A stretch of DNA of 64,000 nt from Pythium myriotylum (lineage: Eukaryota; Oomycota; Peronosporomycetes; Pythiales; Pythiaceae). The notes beneath the pieces were generated by a model. The model saw only the letters and a list, made by a program, of their open reading frames with translations. It was not told where the DNA came from and did not search any database. The position numbers and the translations under genes were made by a program. Below are positions 20,236 through 31,239 of the stretch, one piece after another; position 1 is the stretch's first letter, and each line of letters begins with the position of its first letter. Location of the stretch: contig JALJCQ010000031.1 in NCBI GenBank assembly GCA_023091665.1, positions 1 through 64,000 of the forward strand, written 5' to 3'.

Positions 20236-21459
20236 ATGGCCGACGTGCCGCGCGGGAGCGCCGCCAAGCGACAGCGCACGAGCGCGCCAACGCGCCAACG
20301 CGCCGACGAGAGCGACACGCCGCGGCGGCGGCGGCGGCGCCGACCCGAGCAGAGCGCCACCGTGGCGCCCACGACGACGGCCGCCGTGGGGCGCGTGCGC
20401 CGCGCGTCCACGGCCGACATCGCCACGCCGCCGCGGCGGACGCCGTCCCCGGCCGCGTCCCCGGCCGCGTCCAGAGCCTCGCCGTCCAGAACCGCCGCTC
20501 CGGACGACTCCCCGTCCACACCCAAGATGCCGACCTCTACGTCCAGAGCAGCAGAGCCGTCGCCGTCCAGAGAGGTCGAGACCACGACGACGTCCAGACC
20601 ATCCGAGTCCACGCCATCCAGAGATATCGACCCCACGACACGGAGACAAGGCGAGACCACGACGCCGCCTCGAGAGCGCGAGACGACCACCGCCGCGTCC
20701 AGACAGACCGAGACCTCGCCCGAGGCCCCCGCGCCGGCCTCCCCGCAGGCGCCGACTTCGCCCCAGGCGCCGACCTCGCCGTCCACGCCCAAGGCGCCGT
20801 CCCCGTCCCCGTCCCGAGAGGCCGCGTCCGGAGAAGCCTCGTCGCCGTCCACGCCCAAGCGGCCACCGTCCGGAGAACTCGCGGGCTCGCCGTCCAGAGA
20901 CCTCGCGCCGTCCACGCCGTCCGCGCGCGCCAACCCGTACCGCCAGCGCGTGGCCGAGCTGCGGCTGCGCATCGAGACGCCTCGTCTGGCCGCCGAGCTC
21001 GCGCCGCGCCGCAGCCAGATCACGCCGCCGCCCTCGGCGCGCATGCTCGACCGCAAGAACCCGCCGCAGCCGCCGCGCAAGGCCAAGAAGAAGCGCCGCC
21101 TGCTGCCGGCCGCCGCCGTGCCGCCGCTCTCGCGCGACTCGCCCGTGCTCGGCATCTCGCCCGCGCGCGTGCCCGTGGCTCGTCTGCCGCGGCTCTCGGC
21201 CGACAACGGAGACGCCTCGCCCTCGCTGCTGCTGCTCGTGCAGCCGCCGCGGGTCTTCCGCTCGCTCGAGGCCGAGTTCGACGCCGCGGCCGCCGCAGAC
21301 GAGCCACCGCGGCCCCTGCGGCTGCGGCCGCCGCCGCTGATCCAGAGAGTCTCGCGCGCGCTGGACGCCGCCCCGAGCGAGAGCGTCCGCGTGCGGCCGC
21401 GGGCCACGCGCGTGGCGGCCGCCTGTCGAGAGGACGAGCGGCTGCGGCCGGCGTCCTGA
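20236..21459 (+). CDS. Pro/Ser/Arg-rich, largely disordered protein, 407 aa
   Basis: Starts at ATG 20236; upstream codons of the same frame look like leader sequence. The first ~240 residues are low-complexity: Arg runs near residue 30-40 (basic, NLS-like), then imperfect repeats built on SPSR, TPSRD, TSPQAP and SPSTPK, typical of SP/TP-phosphorylated disordered proteins. The C-terminal ~170 residues are Pro/Arg/Leu-rich with KKKRR. No catalytic domain is visible; nuclear location is an inference from the basic clusters. The region is extremely G/C-rich and the opposite strand is also open, so coding strand is judged from the plausible ATG and third-position bias. Confidence 0.55.
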   Translation: MADVPRGSAAKRQRTSAPTRQRADESDTPRRRRRRRPEQSATVAPTTTAAVGRVRRASTADIATPPRRTPSPAASPAASRASPSRTAAPDDSPSTPKMPTSTSRAAEPSPSREVETTTTSRPSESTPSRDIDPTTRRQGETTTPPRERETTTAASRQTETSPEAPAPASPQAPTSPQAPTSPSTPKAPSPSPSREAASGEASSPSTPKRPPSGELAGSPSRDLAPSTPSARANPYRQRVAELRLRIETPRLAAELAPRRSQITPPPSARMLDRKNPPQPPRKAKKKRRLLPAAAVPPLSRDSPVLGISPARVPVARLPRLSADNGDASPSLLLLVQPPRVFRSLEAEFDAAAAADEPPRPLRLRPPPLIQRVSRALDAAPSESVRVRPRATRVAAACREDERLRPAS

Positions 21460-22407
21460 GCGAAGTTATTTTTTTTCTTCTCTCCTTTTCTGTTGTTGTT
21501 GGCGTCGGTGTCGAAATCGAGAAATCCCCCCAAGAAATCGCTCAAAACAAAAACAAACCAAACACAGAATGCGTTAGCAAGATAAGATAAACAGGATCGT
21601 AATCGAACATGGAAAGATGTAGTAATACTCGTGGCGCGTAAGATGACGACCTTCCTCAGCAGCTGAGATCTGAGTCATGAAGAGGCAACGTCCTCAGGCG
21701 CACGAGTCAGGACGCGACAGATCGACCACCAGCCGCTTGTCAAAACTGGTGACCAGTGCGGTAGAAAGATCAACCAGTTCGCGTCGACCTCGCTCGCTAG
21801 TCCAGTCTGCAGCGTGAGATCGCCGACGCAGGTGTAGATGGATGGCGAGACCTGGTGCGAGCTGTTGCTTATCACGATTCAATAAACTCTGATTATGGAA
21901 GTTAATGCATTTGACGCCGAGTAGGACGACCTCGCAGCTGACATCTGGGGCGAGTTGAGCTACAATCAATCGATGGGCCGTGACGAATAGTCGCGTGTGA
22001 CGAGGACCTACAACAGCGGTTTGTTGCCTGCTGGTTCAAGACTAAACCACCGTCAGTCCGCCTCTGCCGCTCTTCGAACCACACCCTCCCAACAATCATA
22101 GCGCATTCTGTAGCGCCAGCTCTTGTTGCGCTTTTCGTTCCTCGCGGATAGACGACCCAATGCGCAGACGTAGAGCGACAAGTCTTAACAACACGTCGTG
22201 CTCAGGTCCTCTCCTCTACCAACTCTTTACAGGCCCAATTAATAGTTATGTCCTGTCTCATGCGATCTCCATCGGCGAGATACGTCGCACGTTCTGACCA
22301 CCAGCTCCCGTTCGCACCGTTGGAACTTCCAACTTCGTCGAGACCCCAATCTGTAGATGCGATTGCCCGACGAAAAGCCCCCTGGACTTGCTTAGCGTGA
22401 GGCAGAG
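21460..22407. other. intergenic, no recognised gene
   Basis: Short overlapping frames on both strands; nothing with a recognisable domain. Confidence 0.45.
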
Positions 22408-22809
22408 CGAGGATATGAACGTGTTCAGGCAGACTGAAGCCATCGCGGCACTCTACGCCACCAGTGATGCCATTTCTGCGACTAGTGGTCGCCCAATTCA
22501 GGATAGCAGGCTTCTGCTCACTCGTTACACACCACGTCGCTGGTGCCCCCAACAGCGTGAAGTGGAGGCAGCAAACACCACATGCAGAAGCGTTTCAGTC
22601 TTCCACTGCGGTCCCTCCAACCTCGCCGACGTGGTTGTCTACGATCTGCGCCTGGGCTCACTACAAACGCGTTATGAACCTCGCGACGATTCGCTGCACT
22701 GAAGTCAATCGAGTTCACTCCCCATTATCGATCATAGCTACTAGCAATTGGACGCCTTCGCTTATCGCCCTGGATGATGATCTTCAAGTCAAGAAAGAAA
22801 CGGCACCAA
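22408..22809. repeat. direct repeat flanking the CRN pseudogene, left copy
   Basis: Similar over its length to 25391-25763 in the same orientation, with small indels. It starts at GAGGATATGAACGTGTTC and ends near TCAAGTCAAGAAAGAAAC. No TG...CA termini or polymerase genes were seen, so an LTR identity is not supported. Confidence 0.75.
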
Positions 22810-24053
22810 TTGCAGAGGCACGCGACAGAATTGTGACGTGATCTGATTGGTGAAGAATTACGCGGTGATGTGTGTTGCTTCTCTCGAACTTTCTGGTGAA
22901 AAGAAACACGGCGGAGATGAAGCTGCGCTGTGGTGTGTACGGCGAAGCGCGCGTCTTCTCTGTCGAGATCAAGCGCGATGCAAAAGTGAGCGCGCTACAG
23001 AACGCCATTTTTAATGATCAGCGGTACCGTGAGCGCTTCTCATTTCCGCGAGCGCGTTGACGCTGTACTTGGCGAAGAAGAGCGGGGAAACCACGTGGCT
23101 GGTGGACGACGACAACTTGGATTCTCTCTTGCAAGGAGATGTCGACAAGCAGTACACGAAGATGCGCTCGTCGTGGGTTCTCGACGAAGATTACTTTGGA
23201 GACTTCCAGCTCGGAGAAGAAGAGATTCACGTGCTAGTGAAACTCCCAAGCCCTGTGGCTAGCCTATCTCAAGAGCTGCCGACGCAGAACCCAAGTCCGT
23301 CAAACAAACGATTACGCGTGGGAGTTGAGCCGCGAATAGAGAAGTTCGAAGACGTGCCTCGGATTAACATCGAAGGGGTACAGTATGTGACGCTGCCAGC
23401 AGCACTTCTCGAGAAGTGTGGTTTCAAAGCGTCGAGTGTAACGTTGAATTGTCGTCATCAGGTCCGCGATCTATGGCGTTTTGTGCAAGAGGAAGTCCTT
23501 GGCAAGAATGTAAAAGGATACATTGTGGGACCTCCTGGCACAGGCAAATCTGTGTCTACGTTGAGTTACGTGGCTTCTTTGGATCACGAAGAATGGAATG
23601 TCGTCTGGATTCACTTGGGGAATTGGAGGAACTCGTGTCTGGCACTCGGGAGCAAGAAGTATTGGCTACTTGATGACCTAATGACCTTTCGTCTTCCTCG
23701 AGCCTTGAACAGAAAACTCTTCATTTGTGTGGATGGATACAAAGATCTTGATGCCCACAAGGCCTTTGTGAGCCGAATTTATGCGTATCTTCTCGAGGCA
23801 GACAGGCTGCTGGTGTGCTCCTCGATGGCCACACTCCATAAAATCAACCAGGAAGATGCTGCTGCGGAGAATATCCGAGTGTTTTACATGTACTGATGGA
23901 CGCATGATGAATACGTCCAAGCCATCGCCGGTCTGACTTTTTATGGCGACATCGTGTCACGGTTAGATGCGACGAGTTCCAACGAGGTAAATGAGGACGA
24001 CAGTGTTGCGGCAGAATCGAGATAAGAAGAAACATGCATTTGATTTGAAGCTC

Positions 24054-24068
24054 TACTATGCTGGGGGT
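24054..24068. repeat. target-site duplication, left
   Basis: TACTATGCTGGGGGT, identical to 24432-24446 on the other side of the LINE fragment. Confidence 0.85.
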
Positions 24069-24431
24069 ACAACTACTAGCCCAACTGGGGACCACTGCAT
24101 ACCAGCACACGCTGCGAGCAGGTAACCGTACAGCCGATCGGCTGGCTAACGAAGCTATGAACCGAGGTTACACCTCCAGAAGTACAGATCGATGGACCGA
24201 CTTGGACTCAGAGCTCAAAGAACTGGTACAACACGATCTCACCCACGCTCCAAATATCACCTCACGTCCACCTCAGCTCCTTTCCGACCTCAGTACACAC
24301 ATCCATGACAGTACTAGTCGCATCCATCCTCCCACCAAACGAAAACGCCTAGGATAGACGATCATACCTCCGGATAGCGGACACTTGATGTAAGCTCCCG
24401 TAATACAAAAAAAAAAAAAAAAAAAAAAAAA
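24069..24431 (+). mobile_element. 5'-truncated LINE (non-LTR retrotransposon) with poly(A) tail
   Basis: The insert is bounded by a 15-bp duplication and ends in about 25 A residues (24407-24431), the signature of target-primed reverse transcription. Its start encodes the end of an RNase H domain (HTLRAGNRTADRLANEAMN), then a hydrophilic tail and 3' UTR. Everything upstream (endonuclease, reverse transcriptase) is missing, the usual 5' truncation. An RNase H after the RT is typical of I-like/Tad-like LINEs. Confidence 0.85.
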
Positions 24432-24446
24432 TACTATGCTGGGGGT
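24432..24446. repeat. target-site duplication, right
   Basis: TACTATGCTGGGGGT directly after the poly(A) tail of the LINE; partner of 24054-24068. Confidence 0.85.
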
Positions 24447-25390
24447 CTTGTCGGTTTATCTTAGGATTTTAAACGCAGGATGCGATTGATACTCGAAAAG
24501 GTGGGGTTCAGTCTGTCGTTAACAAGGCAGACCTAATCAAATATTGCGCTGAGGATCTGCACACCGATATTATCAACAGGCTGTATGGAATGCAACGCGA
24601 CGGCGATAAGACTGTGCGGTTCCCGGTGAGCTCGTATGTGGCCTCCCTCTTTGCGAGAGAATGCGACGAGAAAAAGATTGTGGAGTTGGCGAATCGTCTC
24701 AACGAGTCAAACAATCCTTTAGTGGATGGCCTCCCACCTTTTTGAATGGCTCTTCTTGGCATCTGTGCCAAAGCGTGCGGTGAAATTATACGGCGATCGC
24801 CGAGTTGAAGAGGTTCTGCCTCAAGCAAACGTTCTTCGTTTCGATCCGAATAAACGGTTCAAAGTGCGAAATGGACAAATCAAAGGAGACCAGAGCTGGT
24901 TGCAGCCGACCGTGTGGAATCAAGGTGGCTACGATGCAGTCTATTTCGATTAAGACGAAGGCAAGGTCATCCTTGTCCAGGTGGCGTATTCAGATAAGCA
25001 CGATTTCAAGATGCACTTCTTTTATGAAATCCTTCACAAACTGAGAAGCGCAAGAATGGAGATCAAAGAAGAAGTGGTAGTGTTATTTCGTGGTCAAGCC
25101 GGCCCAGTATATGAGCTTCAAGATTGACCACATTGAGGATCGCGGCGTTTTGTTTGAGTTCGATGCGAGCTAGACCCGTCCAGAAGAGAGTCATGTACGA
25201 GTGCGGACTTTTGAAGCAGCTCGAGTTTCGTGACTAAAATGAAATCTACCGGTACGATGTTGTACTTTCATAAGTTGCTGTGGTGCTTTACAGTCAATTC
25301 ATTCGCGAATTGCCATTATTCGGTGACTTCAATTATCCGGACCAACCTTTGATATCTGACAGGGCTGTGGTGCTTGGTGCTGATTCTCCT

Positions 25391-25763
25391 CGAGGATATG
25401 AACGTGTTCAGGCAGACTGATGCCATCGCGGCACTCTACGCCACCAGTGATGCCATTTCTGCGACTAGTGGTCGCCCAATTCAGTCCAAAATACAGGCTT
25501 CTACTCACTCGAGTGTGCCCTCAGCAGCGTGGAGTGGAGGCAGCAAACACCACATGCAGAAGCGTTTCAGTCTTCCACTGCGGTCCCTACAACCTCGCCG
25601 ACGTGGTTGCCTACAAACTGCGCCTGGGATCACTACAAACGCGTTATCAACCTCGTGACGATTCGCTGTACTGAACTCAATCGAGTCCACTCCCCATTGA
25701 AATTGGACACCTTCACTTTTCGTCCAGGATGATGGTCTTCAAGTCAAGAAAGAAACGACACCA
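25391..25763. repeat. direct repeat flanking the CRN pseudogene, right copy
   Basis: Partner of 22408-22809 in the same orientation. The pair brackets the whole CRN pseudogene, about 3 kb apart. Confidence 0.75.
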
Positions 25764-26724
25764 AGTCGTTTGACTTGCAGCCCAAATACTCAGCACGTGA
25801 ATCGCGAGAGCCGGATGACGTTGGCTAACGGTGGACGAGCAGGAGTACGGCCGATACAGAGATTCGGAGGTCTCTGCCCATCTCTCACACTGAAAAACTA
25901 AGAACGTGCCTGTAGAGGTTCTACCCGCTACAGTACAATGAACAGAGTAATGGGTGGCCGTGGCGTTACTGACCGGAGCTTTTTCACGAGCCAGGGATCG
26001 AAAAGGTATCGGTAAATGACTGGTCAATTGGGGACCTCGCCGGCTCGTTATTAGCGACGATGGATAATTTCTCCAGTAAACAAAGCGCGTTGAAGAGGTT
26101 GAGTGTGAATCTGTACTGTCCGAAGGAAGAGACAGGGTCACCATCGGACACGCGCAGTACAGTACTATAGGGTATCCTGGGTGTACCATACTCGGGCGAT
26201 AATACAACGGATCCCACGTGGGATTATATCTCCTGCAGTGGCCCTCGCTATAAGTGCTGGCGCGGGGTATTGGCCTTGCTCGAGTTAAGAAACCGTTTGC
26301 CACCGCTGTAGGCCTGTCCCGTGCGCAAAAGCTCACTGAACTTTTGTTATTTCTCTTCGCGTGGTTATTCCCAGTTCATCCACTTGGTAAACATCTTGCT
26401 GATACTGCTGGTTGAGGGTGGTTGATCAATCACACTCGCAAATCGTCCGCCTCCCGCAGCCCAGCTTCTGCATTGCCATGTGCTTTTGCGTGCCGTTCCA
26501 CAGCCCTTTCAAACGTCCTGTTCTGATCGAGTTCCTGATCTCGCGTACGAGATCCGTTGTAGCGTCGAGGCATCCATCAACGCAGTATTACCTGTCCTCT
26601 CTCCCACTACGGACACTCCCGCGGCGTGCCACCAGCTGGACGGCTGCTTATCCAGGCACGAGTGAAGATTGCCTAGAGTAGATTTGTACAGGACGCCCCA
26701 CTCGCGCCCAGCAGTGTCTCGCTC
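25764..26724. other. intergenic; possible unidentified gene remnant near 25984-26217
   Basis: A minus-strand frame at 25984-26217 has fairly protein-like composition but no recognisable family. The rest leads into the promoter of the first GH131-like gene. Confidence 0.35.
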
Positions 26725-26739
26725 GCTCATTCCTGAATC
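26725..26739 (+). promoter_or_regulatory. initiator-like element of GH131-like copy 1
   Basis: GCTCATTCCTGAATC, 43 bp before the ATG, matches the oomycete initiator and is conserved in the other family members. Confidence 0.6.
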
Positions 26740-26781
26740 GGCTTCTCGGCGCACAAGTCTACTCGTCTTCCAGGCCCGCCC

Positions 26782-27677
26782 ATGCGGTTCCTCACCGCTC
26801 TCGCGACTGTCGCTGCCTCCGCGCTGCTGGCCATGACCCCGGCCGCGGCCCAGCAGAACAACAAGCCGCTGCCGTTCGATGGCCGCTTCCAGTCGCTCAC
26901 CTTGGACAACCTCGACAAGACCTACCTTCTCCACATCATCAAGATGAAGCCGAACAATGGCACGGGCAATGTGGCCGACTACGTCAAGATCGACCAGAAG
27001 GGTCGCTCGCCGGCGTACAACGGCGATACTGGCGTGATGTCTGTGGCTGTGGACGACAAGTCGATCTTCAAGGAGATGTACAACTTCCGTCGTACGGAGA
27101 TCGTGCAGTTCGTCGAAGGCAACCCGACGGGCACCACATTCTTCCGTGCAAGCATCCGCGCGGACGAAGAGATCAAGAGTGGCAAGTTTTCTTCCCGGAG
27201 TCTCATGTGTTTGACGTCTATGTGGACTTTAACCAGACGACGCCGAAGCTGCAGTTCTTGGCCGATAGCTGGACGCTCCAGTACGACACGGCGTTCAAGT
27301 ACAAGACGTGGTACAACGTTGGTATCGCGGTGCAGAGCACTGGATTCATCACGTTCTACCTGAGCGAGGGCAATGCGCCGTTGAAGGAGGTGTACACGAC
27401 GAAGAAGGCGCTGACGAGCGACAAGATCCCGAAGGACTACGAGCTCCATTTCGGTATGCTACTCTACTCCAAGACGGACAACCCGCCGATGATTAAGAAC
27501 CACCAGGATAAGATGCTTTTTAACGGCGTGACAGTCGACAAAAAGGGGCCGAGTGCATCCGGTGGCAGCACCGGCAGTGACAGTGACTCGTCGACCACTT
27601 CGAAGCCTGCAGCAGCTCCGAAGCCGGCGACTGGCGGTGGCTCGAAGCCAGCCAAGTGCAAGACGAACCGAAAGTAG
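26782..27677 (+). pseudogene. GH131-like secreted protein, copy 1, 10-bp deletion
   Basis: Signal peptide MRFLTALATVAASALLAM..., then the family fold: PLPFDGRF, AYNGDTGV, the FRRTE motif, and after the break the WTLQYDTAF, STGFITFYLSEGNAPL and HQDKMLFNGV blocks and a Ser/Pro tail ending in KPAKCKTNRK. Just after RADEEI (about 27170), ten bases present in the other copies are missing, shifting the frame. The second part is open from 27207 to the stop at 27677. A functional enzyme is unlikely unless this is an assembly error. Other copies show the intact arrangement. Confidence 0.8.
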
Positions 27678-28080
27678 ATGACCAATGATCGCTCGTTCGT
27701 GTCAACTCTCGAGCCTCTTGGACAAAGAGACTTCATTTGAATATCAATTTGTGAGCTGGCGCTGCATAATGTTGTTAGCGTCAGTTATTCACTTAGAATT
27801 GTTCGCCTCACATTTGGAGAATTCAGCCACATGCTCTGCTCCCAAGGTCTGTTGCTGAAATTCCTACAATTGTGGGAGTGTACTGACCACTTCAGATGAG
27901 ACAAAGGTGTCCCAATGATCTGTCGTCAAACTGACGCTTTCAGATCAGCAGCTATCATGACATCAGTTAGTGCGTACGATTATGTTGTAGCGAGAGAAGT
28001 GAAATATTTAGCGCAAGAGTCACTGCATTTTACAAGCAAAAAAGAACTAATCAAAAAGCCGCAGAATGCGTTTTTCGTCT
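27678..28080. other. intergenic, convergent between GH131-like copies 1 and 2
   Basis: A/T-richer spacer between two tail-to-tail copies. No gene seen. Confidence 0.5.
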
Positions 28081-28995
28081 CTAGTTGCGGGTCGACTTGC
28101 ACTTGGACGGCTTCGCTCCAGCAGCAGGAGCCGGAGACGAAGCCGGCGTGGGCGCAGCGGCAGGCGTATCGTCATCGTCATCATCGTCGGCACCGGTGCT
28201 GCCAGCCGAAGCGCCTGGGCCCTTGCTGTCCACAGTCACACCGTTGAAAAGAAGCTTGTCCTGGTGGTCCTTGACCATCGGCGGGTTCGGCTTCTCCGAG
28301 TACAACAGCATACCGAAGTGGAGCTCGTAGTCCTTCGGGATCTTGTCGCTCGTCAGCGCCTTCTTCGTCGTGTACACCTCCTTCAACGGCGCATTGCCCT
28401 CGCTCAGGTAGAACGTGATGAATCCAGTGCTCTGCACCGCGATACCAACGTTGTACCACGTCTTGTACTTGAACGCCGTGTCGTACTGGAGCGTCCAGCT
28501 ATCGGCCAAGAACTGCAGCTTCGGCGTCGTCTGGTTAAAGTCGATGTACACATCCCATACATGCGACTCGGGGAAGAACGCCTGCCACTGGTACTTGTTT
28601 TGGATCTCTTCATCAGCGCGGATGCTTGCACGGAAGAACGTGGTGCCCGTCGGGTTGCCTTCGACGAACTGCACGATCTCCGTACGACGGAAGTTGTACA
28701 TCTCCTTGAAGATCGACTTGTCGTCCACAGCCACAGACATCACGCCAGTATCGCCGTTGTACGCCGGCGAACGACCCTTCTGGTCGATCTTGACGTAGTC
28801 GGCCACATTGCCCGTGCCATTGTTCGGCTTCATCTTGATGATGTGGAGAAGGTAGGTCTTGTCGAGGTTGTCCAAGGTGAGCGACTGGAAGCGGCCATCG
28901 AACGGCAGCGGCTTGTTGTTCTGCTGGGCCGCGGCCGGGGTCATGGCCAGCAGCGCAGAGGCAGCGACAGTCGCGAGGGTGGCAAGGAAGCGCAT
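28081..28995 (-). CDS. GH131-like secreted beta-glucanase candidate, copy 2
   Basis: 304 aa, intact. Signal peptide to about residue 24 (LLAMTPAAAQ). The domain starts PFDGRFQSLTLD (31-42), with FRRTE at 102-106 and a lattice of short strands through HQDKLLFNGVTV (244-255), then an Asp-run/Ala/Pro linker and a C-terminal basic Cys motif KPSKCKSTRN. The pattern (DGR near the start, FRR-E, late HxDxxxFNG) is that of GH131 catalytic domains, beta-1,3/1,4-glucanases of fungi and oomycetes; assigned from memory of the family, not a search. Copy 1 is its inverted neighbour. Confidence 0.75.
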   Translation of the reverse strand: MRFLATLATVAASALLAMTPAAAQQNNKPLPFDGRFQSLTLDNLDKTYLLHIIKMKPNNGTGNVADYVKIDQKGRSPAYNGDTGVMSVAVDDKSIFKEMYNFRRTEIVQFVEGNPTGTTFFRASIRADEEIQNKYQWQAFFPESHVWDVYIDFNQTTPKLQFLADSWTLQYDTAFKYKTWYNVGIAVQSTGFITFYLSEGNAPLKEVYTTKKALTSDKIPKDYELHFGMLLYSEKPNPPMVKDHQDKLLFNGVTVDSKGPGASAGSTGADDDDDDDTPAAAPTPASSPAPAAGAKPSKCKSTRN

Positions 28996-29037
28996 TGTCA
29001 GGCCTGGAAGACGAGTAGACTTGAGTACCGAGAAGCC

Positions 29038-29052
29038 GATTCGAGAATGAAC
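29038..29052 (-). promoter_or_regulatory. initiator-like element of GH131-like copy 2
   Basis: Read on the minus strand it is GTTCATTCTCGAATC, about 43 bp before the ATG, the same position as in the other copies. Confidence 0.55.
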
Positions 29053-29477
29053 AAGTGCCAGGACGAGGCACTCGCTCGGTGGGCGCCGCCCGCTCCCCTA
29101 CAACTGCCGGCGAGAGTCAGGCCGTCTTCTCAGAAAGCGGACGCGAGACTGCGGTCTGAAGATTGTATGCGGGTTTAGTCGCCTCTGCCGGTTGCTGGAC
29201 CAATACCGCACAATAGAATCGTCGCATTGGCTCAGGAGGCAAATTGCATGCTGTAACGCCATGCGGTGAGCGGTGGGAAAGCGCACGACGGATCTCGCAC
29301 CCATCAAAAGAGGCAGGGGCTGCCGAAACCAAGATGAAGGTCTCACTTGGAGTTTGTATACAGCATGGGAACCATGCCATACGACCGAGTGGACTGGCGC
29401 TGCGTCGTTCCAGCCGGCAGTGAGGTGGAGTGACCAGGTTCGTGGTACAGAGGACTAACCACAGTGGGAGAACGTGC

Positions 29478-29760
29478 AATTTAATGGATGCCGCGACCGG
29501 ACGACAGCAAGGATCCGTCTGGTCTACGAGACAAGTCGCCGAGTTACATTTGAGTTTTGTATGGGTTGAGGAACGCACATGGTGGGGCAGAAGGAGCGGA
29601 TTTCCATAACAGAGACGTTGTCTCCCTTCGAGAACGTCGACGATCAAGATGTTTACGACAAATAAGCGCCTCAAGTGATCCGCGAAAGATCGGGAAAATG
29701 TGATTGGACGGCACGGCTCTCAAATGCATCAACGTATGGGTTTCTCGAACTTCCCTGGTG
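29478..29760. repeat. intergenic repeat module A, copy 1
   Basis: Module shared with 34840, 35690, 39257, 40107 and 43845. Landmarks are CGAGACAAGTC...TTT(C)ACTTGG...GACGTTGTCTC and CACGGCTCTCAAA. No coding potential was recognised. Confidence 0.65.
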
Positions 29761-29884
29761 CTGCTGGACGCGAGCGGGAAAATCTGCCAAGATCTTGGTG
29801 ACTGATCCCCGTGCCCACTGACTCGCTAAAGTGTCCTCTGACTTGCGCGCCAGGACACCGGCTCCTGAGGGATCTCATCTCTCC

Positions 29885-30020
29885 CATGAAGCCTTAGGTC
29901 TCTACTCGTCACGGCTAAAGATCACTCTCGACTGCGATCACGGCCCTCGTCCGTCCACGCGGAACCCGGAATAAGGATGTTCGCTTTGTGGACCACAGGA
30001 CACTCGGGTTGGTTGGCGAG
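29885..30020. repeat. intergenic repeat module B, copy 1
   Basis: Shares TCTCTACTCG...CTCGACTG(C/T)GAT and GTCCACGCG with 35238, 39655 and 44218, always 100-200 bp after a module A. Confidence 0.65.
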
Positions 30021-30404
30021 CGAACTAATGTACTTTCGCTAGTGGCACTGGCGGTCGTTTGGATTATTTCTGTGAGAGTGAGAGTTTGTCGACGTCCATC
30101 ATTGCCCAAGCTCTCCCCGACTCTTTCTTCGTTCGTGGGTGAATTGGGCGCACCGAGTAGCAGAAGAGAAGTTGGATCAGGAGCTCCCCATGAGTATGTA
30201 ACAGCGGATCACGCCTGACCACTGGCAACAACTGGTGTCGCAGGCAATTGGGCGCAAAAAGAGCGAAAACCCCATTCTTTACAGCGAGGAAACGGCGAGA
30301 ACGAATGGAAGCCGTGCCGACTCTTGGCCCATAACATGTCCGTGCACATTTCTCAAACTGAGGCGAGTAATGAGACTGAAGCGAGGGAGGTCTGTCATTG
30401 CCTA

Positions 30405-30910
30405 TTAGCGGAAGAGCCAACTGATTCAACTGGGAGCACAAGCCGACCACATGCTTCAATGCGACAACCACCGAAGGTTCGAACGATAGAGACTACTCAG
30501 ACTGAACGGTCTCTTTTCGGGGCCCCAGCTCGGCACGACGACGTACTCAGTGGATCTGCTCCCGCTCCGAACAAGACCGATCCCGATCCCGAACTGTTCA
30601 GCACACTCGTCGCGTCTCGGCGGGTGGGTGGATCCAGATGAAATCGCGATCTTGTCGCAGCGTTGCCAACGCACCGCGAACGGGTACGCGAGGCGCCGCC
30701 GACAGACGAGGGGACATGCTCTCGACCGGCTCGCTGTCCCAACGATCGAGAAAGACAGCGGCTTTGTCACGAGAAGGATCCTCGCTGTTCTCCGTCCGAC
30801 AAATGCGCTGACATTTAAGTCGTCGACGGCGTCTTGAGCGATCTCCGTCGTGGACAACGACACGGCTTGCTCTGCCTTCGAAGGCGCGCGGCACGTCTTG
30901 CAGCACTTGA
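30405..30910. repeat. intergenic repeat module D-C, copy 1 (no CT expansion)
   Basis: Contains GATCTTGTCGCAGCG, then ACAGACGAGG, ATGCTCTCGACCGGCTCG, and CTTGCTCTGCCTTCGAAGG. In three of the other four copies the CTCTCGACC point is replaced by a long CT microsatellite. Confidence 0.65.
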
Positions 30911-31239
30911 TGCGCCTATGTACGAGCAGCTTATCACGACGTCGTGAGCCTATCCCATCATGGATTTACTCAAACGAGTCACTAAGGCGGATATGGCGAA
31001 TGTTACAATACGGTAGTGACCTGATGGTCTTGGGGGCGAAAACAGAATGCGATCCTCGGGCCTCTCTGCGACCCAGAGCCACACTGCGAGGGCACCTGTC
31101 TCAACGGCTCCTTCAAGGAGCGTGGTCGCCCAGCACCCATTAAGAGCTTCTCGGGGCTGATCGGTAAACTCCTCGACACTTTTCAGCCGGTGTCTTCATT
31201 CTGGAAAACGCCTCCGAACCAACAAGACCCTTCTCCGCC
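30911..31239. other. intergenic, 5' flank of GH131-like copy 3
   Basis: No distinct feature seen. Confidence 0.4.

Larger units (their letters stand above)
22917..25232 (+). pseudogene. Crinkler (CRN) effector pseudogene, LYLAK type, split by a LINE
   Basis: The CRN header begins at ATG 22917. The LxLYLAK motif lies at about 23057-23080 and the header-closing HVLVKLP at about 23229. A C-terminal region follows with a P-loop (GPPGTGKS, ~23527), then a nuclease-like section around 24900-25010 resembling the YDAV...VQV part of PD-(D/E)XK-type CRN C-termini. CRN proteins are secreted oomycete effectors acting in host nuclei. The gene is dead: a frame change between header start and LYLAK, an in-frame TGA at 23894, further frame changes after 23990 and near 24720, a stop at 24951, and a retroelement insertion at 24069-24431. 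No classical signal peptide is visible, as is common in this family. Confidence 0.85.

Noticed and set aside
19956..21545. 529-codon open frame antisense to the Pro/Ser-rich gene
   Set aside because: Ser/Arg/Gly-rich mirror of a G/C-rich coding region; no natural start context and no domain.
22408..25763. LTR retrotransposon interpretation of the direct repeats
   Set aside because: No TG...CA ends, primer-binding site or gag-pol between them; the interior is a CRN gene plus a LINE fragment.
28066..29178. 370-codon plus-strand frame over GH131-like copy 2
   Set aside because: Mirror frame of the minus-strand gene; same mirror appears over every copy.
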